A DNA stretch of 16,547 nt. It comes from SAR202 cluster bacterium (lineage in GTDB: Bacteria > Chloroflexota > Dehalococcoidia > Lucifugimonadales > UBA1123). The position numbers and the translations under genes were made by a program. Shown here in pieces: positions 7,209 to 14,267 of this stretch (position 1 is its first letter; every line of letters begins with the position of its first letter). The stretch is from the NCBI GenBank assembly GCA_030743915.1, contig JASLRP010000444.1:1-16547 (forward strand). Direction: 5' to 3'. The notes below the pieces were generated by a model. That model was not told the DNA's origin, did not search any database, and worked only from the letters and a program-made list of their open reading frames with translations.

Positions 7209-7865
7209 TCATTTCGACATCCGCACGGCGCGCGCGAACGCGTTGATCTTGTCCGCGTCCTTGACTCCCTCGGTCTCGACACCGCTGGAAACATCGACGC
7301 CCAGTGGCGACACAGACTTGATGGCCGACCCGACATTTTCGGGATTCAGTCCGCCAGCCAGATGCACAGGATACTGCCGGGCGATCTCCCAGGCGATGGT
7401 CCAGTCGAAGGTTTTACCTGTGCCGCCCAATGAGCCGGATTGGTGCTTATCCAGCAAGGCCATATGGCCTCGGGATACTGCCATTTCGACCTTTCGCAGT
7501 GCGTCGGTGACAGCTTCTACGCGCGGCAAAGACTCCATAACCCTCACTTGGCGCATGACCGGAGCGTCCAGAGTGGCCCAAAATCCCACCGGTTCGTCCC
7601 CGCATAGCTGGACATAATCCAGTCCACACGACTTGATCGCCGCGTTTATGAAGTCTGCAGGCTGGTTGGCGAACAAACCGACAAGGGCGGGTTCGCCGTC
7701 CTTCTCCCTTGACCTGTAGTCTGTGATGAGGTTCTCTGCTTCGTCCGGTTGAAGCTGTCGGCGGACTCCTTCGACGAAGTTGAAACCAAGATAATCGGCG
7801 CCGGCGTCAGCGGCGGTTATTGCATGGTAGACGTCCCTCAACCCGCATATCTTGAATTTCGTCAT
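7209..7865 (-). CDS. trpF: Phosphoribosylanthranilate isomerase
   Basis: This enzyme catalyses the third step of tryptophan synthesis, the Amadori rearrangement of N-(5'-phosphoribosyl)anthranilate to CdRP. At 218 residues it has normal family length. KICGLR near the N terminus carries the catalytic Cys7. TGKTFDW contains the catalytic Asp154. Phosphate-binding loops are seen at HLAGGLNPENV and GVDVSSGVE. The ATG overlaps the trpC stop by 4 nt (ATGA), which indicates tight translational coupling. It is the last recognisable trp gene of the cluster. Confidence 0.96.
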   Translation of the reverse strand: MTKFKICGLRDVYHAITAADAGADYLGFNFVEGVRRQLQPDEAENLITDYRSREKDGEPALVGLFANQPADFINAAIKSCGLDYVQLCGDEPVGFWATLDAPVMRQVRVMESLPRVEAVTDALRKVEMAVSRGHMALLDKHQSGSLGGTGKTFDWTIAWEIARQYPVHLAGGLNPENVGSAIKSVSPLGVDVSSGVETEGVKDADKINAFARAVRMSK

Positions 7866-8659
7866 ACGAGGCTCCTTAATTTCTGACCGATGTTTTCGGA
7901 CGCTACCAGCGATTCGCCAATCAACGCGGCGTGAGCGCCAGCGGCCCGGACTTTGGCGATGTCCTCTGCGCTATTGATGCCGCTCTCGCTCACCACGATT
8001 TTTCCGGAGGACACTTTTCCGGCCAACCTCTCGGTCACTGACACGTCGGTGACAAACGTGTGAAGGTTTCGATTGTTGATTCCAATTATTTCGGCGCCCA
8101 GTTCCAAAGCGCCATCCAGTTCAGATTCGTCGTGGACCTCGACCAGCGTCTGCATCCAGAATTTTTCTGCCAGATCGCGAAGCTCAGAAAGCTGGTCGGG
8201 CGAAAGCATGGCGACGATAAGCAGGATCGCGTCTGCGCCGTTGGCCCGAGCCTCATAGACCTGGTATGGGTCGTAGATGAACTCTTTACGCAGCACAGGC
8301 ACTCCCAGAGGATGAACCGTGTCGTGTACGGCGGCGAGATGTTCGATGCTGCCCTGGAAGTGATCGGCGTTTGTCAACACCGAGATCGCGGCCGCCCCAT
8401 TTTCGGCATATGTCCGGGCGATCTCCGTTGGGTCGAAATCTTTTCTAAGCAACCCTTTGGTCGGCGACGCCTTTTTGACCTCGGCGATTATCCGCACGCG
8501 ATTGCCCATGAGCGAACCGGCGAAATTCAGCGGCCGAGTTTGGGCCTCGATTCGCGCTTCGAGCGCCGCTATCGGAACGTCCAGTTTCAATCTTTCGACC
8601 TCCTGCCGCTTGACCTCGACGATCTGCTTCAGGATGTCCGGAGCGCTAGGGATTACCAT
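7862..8659 (-). CDS. trpC: Indole-3-glycerol phosphate synthase
   Basis: This enzyme closes the indole ring, converting CdRP to indole-3-glycerol phosphate. The 265-residue TIM barrel shows IAEVKKASPTKG, with the active-site Glu60 and Lys62, then VLRKEFI with catalytic Lys125, then GINNRNLHTF and SESGI at the phosphate-binding end. I chose ATG 8659, which follows AAAGGA closely and gives the normal family length and N terminus. The longer frame from 8734 would add 25 residues that overlap the HAD gene. The chosen start still overlaps the HAD stop by 14 nt. It sits between the HAD gene and trpF in the trp run. Confidence 0.96.
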   Translation of the reverse strand: MVIPSAPDILKQIVEVKRQEVERLKLDVPIAALEARIEAQTRPLNFAGSLMGNRVRIIAEVKKASPTKGLLRKDFDPTEIARTYAENGAAAISVLTNADHFQGSIEHLAAVHDTVHPLGVPVLRKEFIYDPYQVYEARANGADAILLIVAMLSPDQLSELRDLAEKFWMQTLVEVHDESELDGALELGAEIIGINNRNLHTFVTDVSVTERLAGKVSSGKIVVSESGINSAEDIAKVRAAGAHAALIGESLVASENIGQKLRSLV

Positions 8660-9338
8660 TCCTGTTCCTTTCAACGATGTTCTGGAGAAACTCCTGGTCC
8701 ACCGCCGGAAGTATTCCCAGGTTGGGGAAGTCATTAAATTCGTGGGGGAACGTTGTCCCTGTCAGGACGGCTACGAATCCAACGTCAGCCGCCTTGGCGG
8801 TCTTGGCGTCGGTGATGCTATCGCCGACGTACACGACCTCCTGGCGGTCAACGCTCAGCCTGTCCAGGGCCAGCAGCAGGCTTTCAGGTTCCGGTTTGTG
8901 GCGCTCCACATCTTCGCCGCCGACGATGTGGTCAAAGTGGCTTAACAAACCTTCCCTCCCAAGGATATCTTCGATTCGATACCGGTATTTGGTCGAGACA
9001 ATTCCCAACGAAAGTTCTTGAGATTTCAGACCCTCTAGCACGCCAGGAACTTCTGGGAAAATGATGGTGTTTTCCGACATGATCTGGTCTGCCCGCTCAC
9101 CGAACAGCGCCAGGAATTTGTCGGCGTTGGGCCGTTGTTCCTCGCCCGCCAGGACGACCAGCGTCTCTGACAAATGCAGGCCGATAGTGCGAGATATGGC
9201 ATCGCCGGACGCCTCGGGCAAACCAAGGCCCCTGAGGCCGTAGTTCACGCACTCTGTCACCGGAGCCGATGAATCCGCCAGTGTGAAATCGAAGTCGAAA
9301 ACCACGGCTTTCACGGGGCCAAGCGCTGCGCTATTCAA
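8646..9338 (-). CDS. HAD-superfamily phosphatase (phosphoglycolate phosphatase-like) inside the trp cluster
   Basis: This 230-residue cytoplasmic HAD hydrolase has all four motifs: DFDFT with nucleophile Asp15 and acid Asp17, Ser115-Thr116, Lys148 in RHKPEP, and GDSITD with Asp173 and Asp177. The helical cap between residues about 25 and 95 is that of the Gph/PGMB branch. It overlaps trpD by 8 nt and trpC by 14 nt, so it is certainly part of the trp transcript. No step of tryptophan synthesis needs a phosphatase. It may remove a damaged or side-product sugar phosphate, or simply be an accessory gene. The start is TTG at 9338. A GTG at 9314 would also keep the full domain. Neither has a good ribosome binding site, so coupling to trpD translation is likely. 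Confidence 0.9.
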   Translation of the reverse strand: MNSAALGPVKAVVFDFDFTLADSSAPVTECVNYGLRGLGLPEASGDAISRTIGLHLSETLVVLAGEEQRPNADKFLALFGERADQIMSENTIIFPEVPGVLEGLKSQELSLGIVSTKYRYRIEDILGREGLLSHFDHIVGGEDVERHKPEPESLLLALDRLSVDRQEVVYVGDSITDAKTAKAADVGFVAVLTGTTFPHEFNDFPNLGILPAVDQEFLQNIVERNRNGNP

Positions 9339-10344
9339 GCGTCTGGCTCAGTTCTGCCAACGCGGACAATGCGCGTGACGCGGCGCCGGAGTCTATCGAC
9401 TCCCCTGCCTGTATCACGCCTTTGCTCAAGCTATCGGATTGCCCAGCGACAACCAACGCGGCAGCCGCGTTCAGCAACACGACATCTCTCGCGGGCCCGG
9501 AGGCCCCGCCTAATACCGATCTTGCGATCTCCGCGCTGTTGTCGGCGCTGGTTGCTGCGAGAGCATCCGCGTCGGCGGTGGGCAGCCCGACTGAATCTGG
9601 GGTGAATTGATACTCAGTGACAGAGCCGTCATTCAACTCCCAGACCTGTGACGGGCCTGTGATCGTAAACTCGTCCATGCCATCCTCGCCGTGGACGACC
9701 AGTGCGCGCTCGCTTCCCAATGCGCCCAATACCTCGGCCATGCGACGGGCCATCGCAGGGTCTGCGACTCCAATAACCTGCCGTTTGGCGCCAGCGGGAT
9801 TGGTCAGTGGTCCCAGAATGTTGAAGACGTTCCGGATGCCGATCTCGCGGCGAGGCCCCGCGGCAAAGCGCATCGAAGGGTGATACCTCTGTGCGAACAT
9901 GAACCCGAAACCAACCTCCTCAATACACCGCTGGACGCCATCCGGGCTGAGGTCGATCTTCACACCGAGGGCTTCCAATACGTCTGCGCTTCCCGTGGCT
10001 CCGGACATGGCGCGGTTGCCGTGTTTTGCGACCTGCGCGCCGGCTCCTGCGGCGACCAATGCGGCGGTCGTCGAGATGTTGAAACTGCCCGACCGGTCGC
10101 CTCCCGTGCCGGCGGTGTCCACAAGGACGCCGGATGCCGAGACCTGAAGCGCCTTCTCGCGCATGACACGGGCCATGCCAGCGATTTCCTCCACGGTCTC
10201 GCCCTTGAGCCTCAGAGCAGTGACGTAGGCTCCGAATTGGGCAGGGGTGGCTTCCCCGTCCATGATCTCGTTCATCGCGGCGGCGGCTTCATCCATTGTC
10301 AGGGAGTTGCCTTCGACCAGGGCGTCGATTGCCTCTCGAATCAT
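9331..10344 (-). CDS. trpD: Anthranilate phosphoribosyltransferase
   Basis: This enzyme transfers phosphoribose from PRPP to anthranilate, the second step of tryptophan synthesis. It has 337 residues, normal for the stand-alone enzyme. The PRPP-binding motif DTAGTGGD, the KHGNR motif followed by TGSADVLEALG, the LGPLTNPA stretch and the metal-binding HGEDGMDE motif are all present. ATG at 10344 has GGAGG about 5 nt upstream. It follows trpG by 30 nt, a gap holding a small GACCC/GGGTC stem, and overlaps the HAD gene at its 3' end. Confidence 0.97.
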   Translation of the reverse strand: MIREAIDALVEGNSLTMDEAAAAMNEIMDGEATPAQFGAYVTALRLKGETVEEIAGMARVMREKALQVSASGVLVDTAGTGGDRSGSFNISTTAALVAAGAGAQVAKHGNRAMSGATGSADVLEALGVKIDLSPDGVQRCIEEVGFGFMFAQRYHPSMRFAAGPRREIGIRNVFNILGPLTNPAGAKRQVIGVADPAMARRMAEVLGALGSERALVVHGEDGMDEFTITGPSQVWELNDGSVTEYQFTPDSVGLPTADADALAATSADNSAEIARSVLGGASGPARDVVLLNAAAALVVAGQSDSLSKGVIQAGESIDSGAASRALSALAELSQTLE

Positions 10345-10374
10345 CTTCGCCTCCTGACCCCGCAGGGTCGCGGA

Positions 10375-10938
10375 CTACATATCAAGAAAGTTCTGCAAAA
10401 GGTCTTTCCCGACCTTCGTCATTATCGACTCGGGATGGAACTGAATACCCTCAACGGGATTCTCACGATGACGGACTCCCATGATAATGTCGTTGTCAGT
10501 CCATGCAGTTACCTCAAGCTCGTCGGGCAGATCGTCTTTGTATATCGCCAGCGAGTGGTACCGGATGGCCTCGAAGGGGTTTGGCAATCCTTTGAACACG
10601 CCTTTGCCGTCGTGGTTAATCAGCGACATCTTGCCGTGCATAATCTCCCCGGCGCCGCCCACTGTTCCGCCATAGGCGTAGCCTACACACTGATGGCCCA
10701 GACACACCCCCAACATCGGGGTATTGCCCCCAAAATGGCGGATCACGTCGTTTGAGATTCCCGCCTTGTCCGGGGTGCGAGGGCCGGGCGACAGAACGAT
10801 CTTGCTGGGAGCCATTTCTGTGATCTCCTCAAGGTCGATCTCGTTATTCCGGGCCACCTTCACATCCGCGCCAAGTTCGCACAGGTACTGGTAGAGATTG
10901 TATGTAAAACTGTCGTAGTTATCTATCAAGAGTATCAT
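10375..10938 (-). CDS. trpG: Anthranilate synthase component II, glutamine amidotransferase
   Basis: This class I glutamine amidotransferase supplies ammonia to TrpE (187 residues). The N terminus ILLIDNYDSFTYNL is typical of TrpG/PabA. The catalytic triad is Cys79 in GVCLGHQ, His168 and Glu170 in FHPES, and the oxyanion region SPGPRTP is present. ATG at 10938 follows GGAG with 8 nt spacing. It is placed directly after trpE (57 nt). In organisms with one copy such a protein can also serve folate synthesis as PabA. The trp context makes anthranilate synthase its main role. Confidence 0.95.
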   Translation of the reverse strand: MILLIDNYDSFTYNLYQYLCELGADVKVARNNEIDLEEITEMAPSKIVLSPGPRTPDKAGISNDVIRHFGGNTPMLGVCLGHQCVGYAYGGTVGGAGEIMHGKMSLINHDGKGVFKGLPNPFEAIRYHSLAIYKDDLPDELEVTAWTDNDIIMGVRHRENPVEGIQFHPESIMTKVGKDLLQNFLDM

Positions 10939-10959
10939 TTCACAAACTCCAAAGGGGAC

Positions 10960-10980
10960 AGGGCGGCTCAGTGACGCCCT
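10960..10980 (-). other. Intercistronic hairpin between trpE and trpG
   Basis: AGGGCG (10960-10965) pairs with CGCCCT (10975-10980) around a 9-nt loop in the trpE-trpG gap, just before the trpG ribosome binding site. There is no T run. It could affect message stability or trpG translation, or be incidental. Confidence 0.35.
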
Positions 10981-10995
10981 GGGTGTTAAAGCGGG

Positions 10996-12441
10996 TTATC
11001 GCATCTCAGATTCAGCTTGATCGATGGCCCTCAGTGTCGCCGCCGCCTTGTTAATCGTCTCCATATACTCCTCTTCCGAGGTGCTGTCATAGACGATGCC
11101 GCCCCCCGCCTGAGCGTAGGCGACGCCGTCCTTCACCACCAGTGTCCGGATGGCGATGGCTGTGTCCATGTTGCCCTTGAAGTCGAAATAACCGACGGCG
11201 CCTGCGTAAACTCCGCGCTTGACAGGCTCCAGTTCGGCGATGATCTCCATCGCTCGGATTTTCGGAGCGCCCGACACTGTGCCAGCCGGGAAACAGGCGC
11301 GGAGAGCATCGTAGTTGGTGTAACCTTCCTGAAGTTCTCCGGTGACGTGGGACACGAGATGGATGACGTGGGAGTATCGTTCGATGTCCATGACCTGTGA
11401 AACTTCGACCGTGCCGGGCTGGCTCACGCGGCCAACATCGTTTCGGCCCAAGTCCAGAAGCATGATGTGCTCGGCCCGTTCCTTCTCACTGGTCTGGAGT
11501 TCCACCTCCAACGCTCTGTCTTCCTCCTCGTCGGAGCCGCGACGTCGGGTGCCCGCGATAGGATGAACGGCAACTTTGCCATCCTGGACCTGGACCAGCA
11601 TTTCGGGGGACGCCCCTACTATCTGGAACCCGTCCAACTCCAGATAGTACATGTATGGCGACGGATTGATGGCCCTCAGAGCGCGATAGATCTGGAATGG
11701 ATGCGCGCTGGTCTTGCGTGCCATGCGCTGGCCCACCACCGCCTGGATGACATCGCCCGCGATGATGTACTCGCGCGTCGTGTCGATCATGCTTTCGTAG
11801 GCCTCGGGCGTGATGTTGATTTCCACCGGCGAGTCCTTGACGACCTCACCATTGGCTGATTTTGGCACGACGACCGGCTCATCCAGCCGGGCCACGATTT
11901 CGTCAATTCGCTTGACCGCGTCGGTATAGGCCCGTTCAACGTCGCCATTGAGGTGCGCATGACTGACGACTTTGATCTTGTGCCGCAGGTGGTCGAATAT
12001 CACAAAGGTGGATGTCAGCATGAACACCGAGTCTGGCACGCCGATGGGGTCATCCTCTGGTGTCGGCAGTTTCTCGAAGTAGCGCACAGCGTCGTAGGTC
12101 AGATACCCAACCGCGCCGCCGTTGAACCGCTCAGAACCTGGAACGTCAGCCATGATGTACTGGGACAACTCTTCCTCGATGGGTTTGAGAGGGTCAACTT
12201 CGCCGTGTGCTTCGCCCTTGCCCGTTCTGAATACTTTGGTCGGCTCGGTGCCGATGAAGCTGTATCTTGCTATGTGCTCTCCGCCCTCCACGCTCTCCAG
12301 AAGGAACGAGTACGGGGGTTTGGCGATTTTCAGGTATGCGGATACCGGAGTTTCCAGGTCCGCGTTGATCTCTCGGAATATGGGGACCAGGTTGGCGCTT
12401 TTCGAGTACTGCTCAACCTGCTCAAGTGTTGGTGAGTACAT
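10996..12441 (-). CDS. trpE: Anthranilate synthase component I
   Basis: This enzyme converts chorismate and ammonia to anthranilate, the first committed step of tryptophan synthesis (481 residues). The N-terminal domain has LLES at residues 47-50, the tryptophan-binding motif of feedback-inhibited TrpE, so end-product inhibition is probably retained. The chorismate-binding half shows HPIAGTRRRG, LLDLGRNDVGRV, the YSHVIHLVSHV stretch, AGTVSGAPKIRAMEII and AGGGIVYDS near the end. The PIAGT motif favours anthranilate synthase over aminodeoxychorismate synthase. ATG at 12441 has AAGAGG 7 nt upstream. It begins 12 nt after trpS ends, so the two are co-transcribed. Confidence 0.97.
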   Translation of the reverse strand: MYSPTLEQVEQYSKSANLVPIFREINADLETPVSAYLKIAKPPYSFLLESVEGGEHIARYSFIGTEPTKVFRTGKGEAHGEVDPLKPIEEELSQYIMADVPGSERFNGGAVGYLTYDAVRYFEKLPTPEDDPIGVPDSVFMLTSTFVIFDHLRHKIKVVSHAHLNGDVERAYTDAVKRIDEIVARLDEPVVVPKSANGEVVKDSPVEINITPEAYESMIDTTREYIIAGDVIQAVVGQRMARKTSAHPFQIYRALRAINPSPYMYYLELDGFQIVGASPEMLVQVQDGKVAVHPIAGTRRRGSDEEEDRALEVELQTSEKERAEHIMLLDLGRNDVGRVSQPGTVEVSQVMDIERYSHVIHLVSHVTGELQEGYTNYDALRACFPAGTVSGAPKIRAMEIIAELEPVKRGVYAGAVGYFDFKGNMDTAIAIRTLVVKDGVAYAQAGGGIVYDSTSEEEYMETINKAAATLRAIDQAESEMR

Positions 12442-12453
12442 TTGTAAACCTCT

Positions 12454-13512
12454 TTACGACCGCGAATGGTCGGGCAGGACGAATCCAACGGCCTGTTTCA
12501 TTTCTTGGAGTTTGGGTTCGGAAACCTGGCGAGCGTGATCCGCGCTTACAGCCAGCATGCGGTCCAACTCGGCCACGTCATCCATCAGTTCGTAGTAGCG
12601 TTTTTGAATCGGGGCCAGACCCTCGATAATGACCTCGGCGACCCGCTTTTTCAGGTCGCCGTAGCCACGAGCGTCGGCGAAATCAGCTTCCACTTCTGAC
12701 TCGATCTTGTCGGTCATGACCTTGTACATTCCCAGAAGGTTGTTAACGCCTGCCCGCTCCGGGTCATTGGAGAAACGAATCTCATTTTCGCTGTCGGTCA
12801 CAGCGCGCATGATGGAGCGCTGAATCTCCTTCGGTTCGTCCAGAAGACGAACCGCGTGACCCCGGATGTGCGAGTAGCTTTTGGACATCTTCACGCTGGG
12901 ATCGTTCAGACCCATGACCCGACCACCGATTTCTGGGATTACCGGCTCTGGAACCACGAATAGTTCGTCGTAGATCCTGTTGAACCTCTGAGCGATATCC
13001 CTGGCAAGCTCGACGTGCTGTTTCTGGTCTTCGCCGACCGGCACTTCGTGGGCGCTGTAAAGCAGAATGTCTCCTGCCATCAGCACCGGATAATCCAGCA
13101 GGCCGGTGGACACGCTGTCCAAGCCCGTGGACTTGTCTTTGAACTGGGTCATGCGTTCGAGCCAGCCAATCGGGGTCACGCAGTTTAGAATCCAGCAAGC
13201 CTCCGCGTGAGCGGTGACGTGACTCTGGATGAACAACGTGCTCTTATCCGGATCGAGGCCACAGGCGAAGAGCATCGCCGCCAACTCTCGGGTCTGGCGC
13301 CGCAACTCTTCCGGATCCTGGTCCACGGTGATAGCGTGAATATCGACTATGCACAAAAAGTTTTCCTTCTCGTCCTGCCGATCACCCCAGCCTTTGAAAG
13401 CTCCCAGGTAGTTGCCCAGTTGGGAGTCGCCCGAGGGCTGGACTCCGCTGAACACCCGCCTGCGCGTCCCGGAGTTGGATTGCGATTCGATTGTGTCTGT
13501 GCTGGTCTGCAT
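12454..13512 (-). CDS. trpS: Tryptophanyl-tRNA synthetase
   Basis: This class I synthetase charges tRNA-Trp (352 residues from the chosen start). The ATP-binding HIGH-like signature is FSGVQPSGDSQLGNYLGA. DIHAIT, the GDILLYSAHEVPVGEDQ region that binds tryptophanyl-adenylate, and VKMSKS follow in order. ATG 13512 is chosen because GAGGA lies 10 nt upstream and the core fold begins 17 residues later. An ATG at 13566 would add 18 residues but has no ribosome binding site of its own. It could be used by coupling to the 13-codon frame ending just before it. It is the first structural gene after the Trp T-box leader, ahead of trpE. Confidence 0.96.
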   Translation of the reverse strand: MQTSTDTIESQSNSGTRRRVFSGVQPSGDSQLGNYLGAFKGWGDRQDEKENFLCIVDIHAITVDQDPEELRRQTRELAAMLFACGLDPDKSTLFIQSHVTAHAEACWILNCVTPIGWLERMTQFKDKSTGLDSVSTGLLDYPVLMAGDILLYSAHEVPVGEDQKQHVELARDIAQRFNRIYDELFVVPEPVIPEIGGRVMGLNDPSVKMSKSYSHIRGHAVRLLDEPKEIQRSIMRAVTDSENEIRFSNDPERAGVNNLLGMYKVMTDKIESEVEADFADARGYGDLKKRVAEVIIEGLAPIQKRYYELMDDVAELDRMLAVSADHARQVSEPKLQEMKQAVGFVLPDHSRS

Positions 13513-13572
13513 TTCTTGATCATCCTCGATTGGTTCAATATTGGGTCTGGCGTGATCTGATTTCATACACTG

Positions 13573-13614
13573 TCAAATGATGCTTTGCCACAACTGGACG
13601 TCGATGATATCCAT
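13573..13614 (-). CDS. Possible 13-residue leader peptide with one Trp codon
   Basis: The frame encodes MDIIDVQLWQSII and stops with TGA 6 nt before the ATG at 13566. GGAGG at 13625-13629 lies 10 nt upstream, one of the strongest ribosome binding sites in the window. It sits after the T-box terminator, so it is transcribed only when the T-box reads through. Its TGG codon (13588-13590) suggests a tryptophan-sensing or coupling role for trpS, comparable in idea to the T-box plus leader peptide of the Bacillus subtilis anti-TRAP operon. It is too short to prove. It is in the same frame as trpS. Confidence 0.4.
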   Translation of the reverse strand: MDIIDVQLWQSII

Positions 13615-13650
13615 CGAACTCAAACCTCCGAGGCTCAAAAATTTACAAAC

Positions 13651-13677
13651 AAAAAACCCGTCCCACAAGGGACGGGT
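13651..13677 (-). terminator. trpS: Regulated terminator of the trp T-box leader
   Basis: ACCCGTCCC (13677-13669), a TTGT loop and GGGACGGGT (13664-13656) make a perfect 9-bp stem followed by a T run to 13651. CCCT at 13671-13668 can instead pair with AGGG of the T-box sequence (13696-13693), so terminator and antiterminator exclude each other. Confidence 0.95.
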
Positions 13678-13943
13678 CAAACCGTGGTGCCACCCTAATT
13701 CATCATAAGACATCGAATACAATCGACATTTCATGATCTCTGTTCAAGCACGGGCGAATCTTCAATCGCCGATGCCCTGGGCTTTGATAACGGTGCCCTC
13801 TCCGGTCAGTCCTACTAATTCCAGTTACAGAAACTTTCGGGTGACGGCTCCCAGGTCCATTCTGCCTCTTCGATAAGCGCCGGCTCTCACCTTACCCGGC
13901 TCTCTGAGCTTCTCCTGGAGGCGTACTAATCCTGTTCTCAGCC
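13651..13943 (-). ncRNA. T-box riboswitch, tRNA-Trp specific (UGG specifier)
   Basis: This cis-acting RNA senses the ratio of uncharged to charged tRNA-Trp and controls read-through into trpS and the trp genes. Stem I: the base GGCT (13943-13940) pairs with AGCC (13849-13846), with GA-rich kink-turn sequence between. CAGG pairs with CCTG. The S-turn AGTA (13927-13924) faces GAA (13862-13860). The specifier is TGG (13859-13857), and GCCTC pairs with GAGGC above it. The AGAGAG and GGTGAGAG distal elements are present. Downstream come GTAGGACTGACCGG and ACCGTTATC, typical of the stem II pseudoknot. The T-box AGGGTGGCACCACGG is at 13696-13682. Its bulge TGGC would pair with GCCA, fitting a tRNA-Trp discriminator G. 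The overlapping terminator follows at once. Confidence 0.97.
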
Positions 13944-13963
13944 TTTGTATTAACTTGCTTTCA

Positions 13964-13993
13964 AGTATATGGACGCATTCCACGTCATGTCAA
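13964..13993 (-). promoter_or_regulatory. Promoter of the T-box/trp operon
   Basis: A perfect -35 TTGACA (13993-13988) and a -10 TATACT (13969-13964, five of six) are 18 nt apart. Transcription should start near 13957, about 14 nt before the base of T-box stem I. This is the best promoter match I found in the window. Confidence 0.8.
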
Positions 13994-14008
13994 GGATGCA
14001 GAGGCCAA

Positions 14009-14194
14009 TTACACGTCAGACGCCAATTCGCCGCTCTGCGCCCAGTTGGATTTGTCGACGTCCTCGAAAACAATTATGGTCGCTTCTGGGGTCGTCTTAC
14101 CGATGTCCACCATCGCATCGGTGATCGCTTTGGCAAGTTTTTGTTTCTGTTCGTGGGTGCGGCCGGGCCACATCTCCACGCGAACGATTGGCAT
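14009..14194 (-). CDS. 4-oxalocrotonate tautomerase family protein
   Basis: This 61-residue protein has the length and layout of the 4-OT subunit. Pro follows the initiator Met and becomes the catalytic N-terminal proline after Met removal. A beta strand (PIVRVEMWPG), a helix (THEQKQKLAKAITDAMVDIG) and a second strand (EATIIVFEDVDKSNWAQSG) follow. The family performs keto-enol tautomerisation, but many members have other or unknown substrates. No catabolic pathway genes are nearby. ATG has AGGAG 7 nt upstream. The gene ends just before the trp promoter and is not part of that operon. Confidence 0.93.
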   Translation of the reverse strand: MPIVRVEMWPGRTHEQKQKLAKAITDAMVDIGKTTPEATIIVFEDVDKSNWAQSGELASDV

Positions 14195-14222
14195 GTCATA
14201 CTCCTGAATTATAATTTGCGGA

Positions 14223-14251
14223 ATTCTAACAGCGATTCACAACCGCATCAA
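14223..14251 (-). promoter_or_regulatory. Candidate promoter for the tautomerase gene
   Basis: TTGATG (14251-14246) and TAGAAT (14228-14223) are 17 nt apart, matching four and five of six consensus bases. They lie in the 73-nt gap between the GerW-like gene and the tautomerase. Pattern-based only. Confidence 0.4.
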
Positions 14252-14267
14252 CTTCAAGGTCGAATAG

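Noticed and set aside
2500..13566. Long plus-strand open frames opposite sdhA, sdhB, trpD, trpE and trpS
   Set aside because: They are shadows of strongly conserved minus-strand genes, have no recognisable domains, and lack coherent ribosome binding sites.
13573..13614. The TGA between the short frame and trpS as a reassigned (Trp) or read-through codon joining them into one longer TrpS
   Set aside because: Other genes here (for example trpF and coaBC) end normally at TGA, and TrpS needs no such extension; separate start sites explain the arrangement better.
14208..14213. TATAAT on the minus strand just before the tautomerase gene as a -10 element
   Set aside because: Transcription would begin inside the ribosome binding site and no -35 lies at the right distance; the upstream pair at 14251/14223 fits better.
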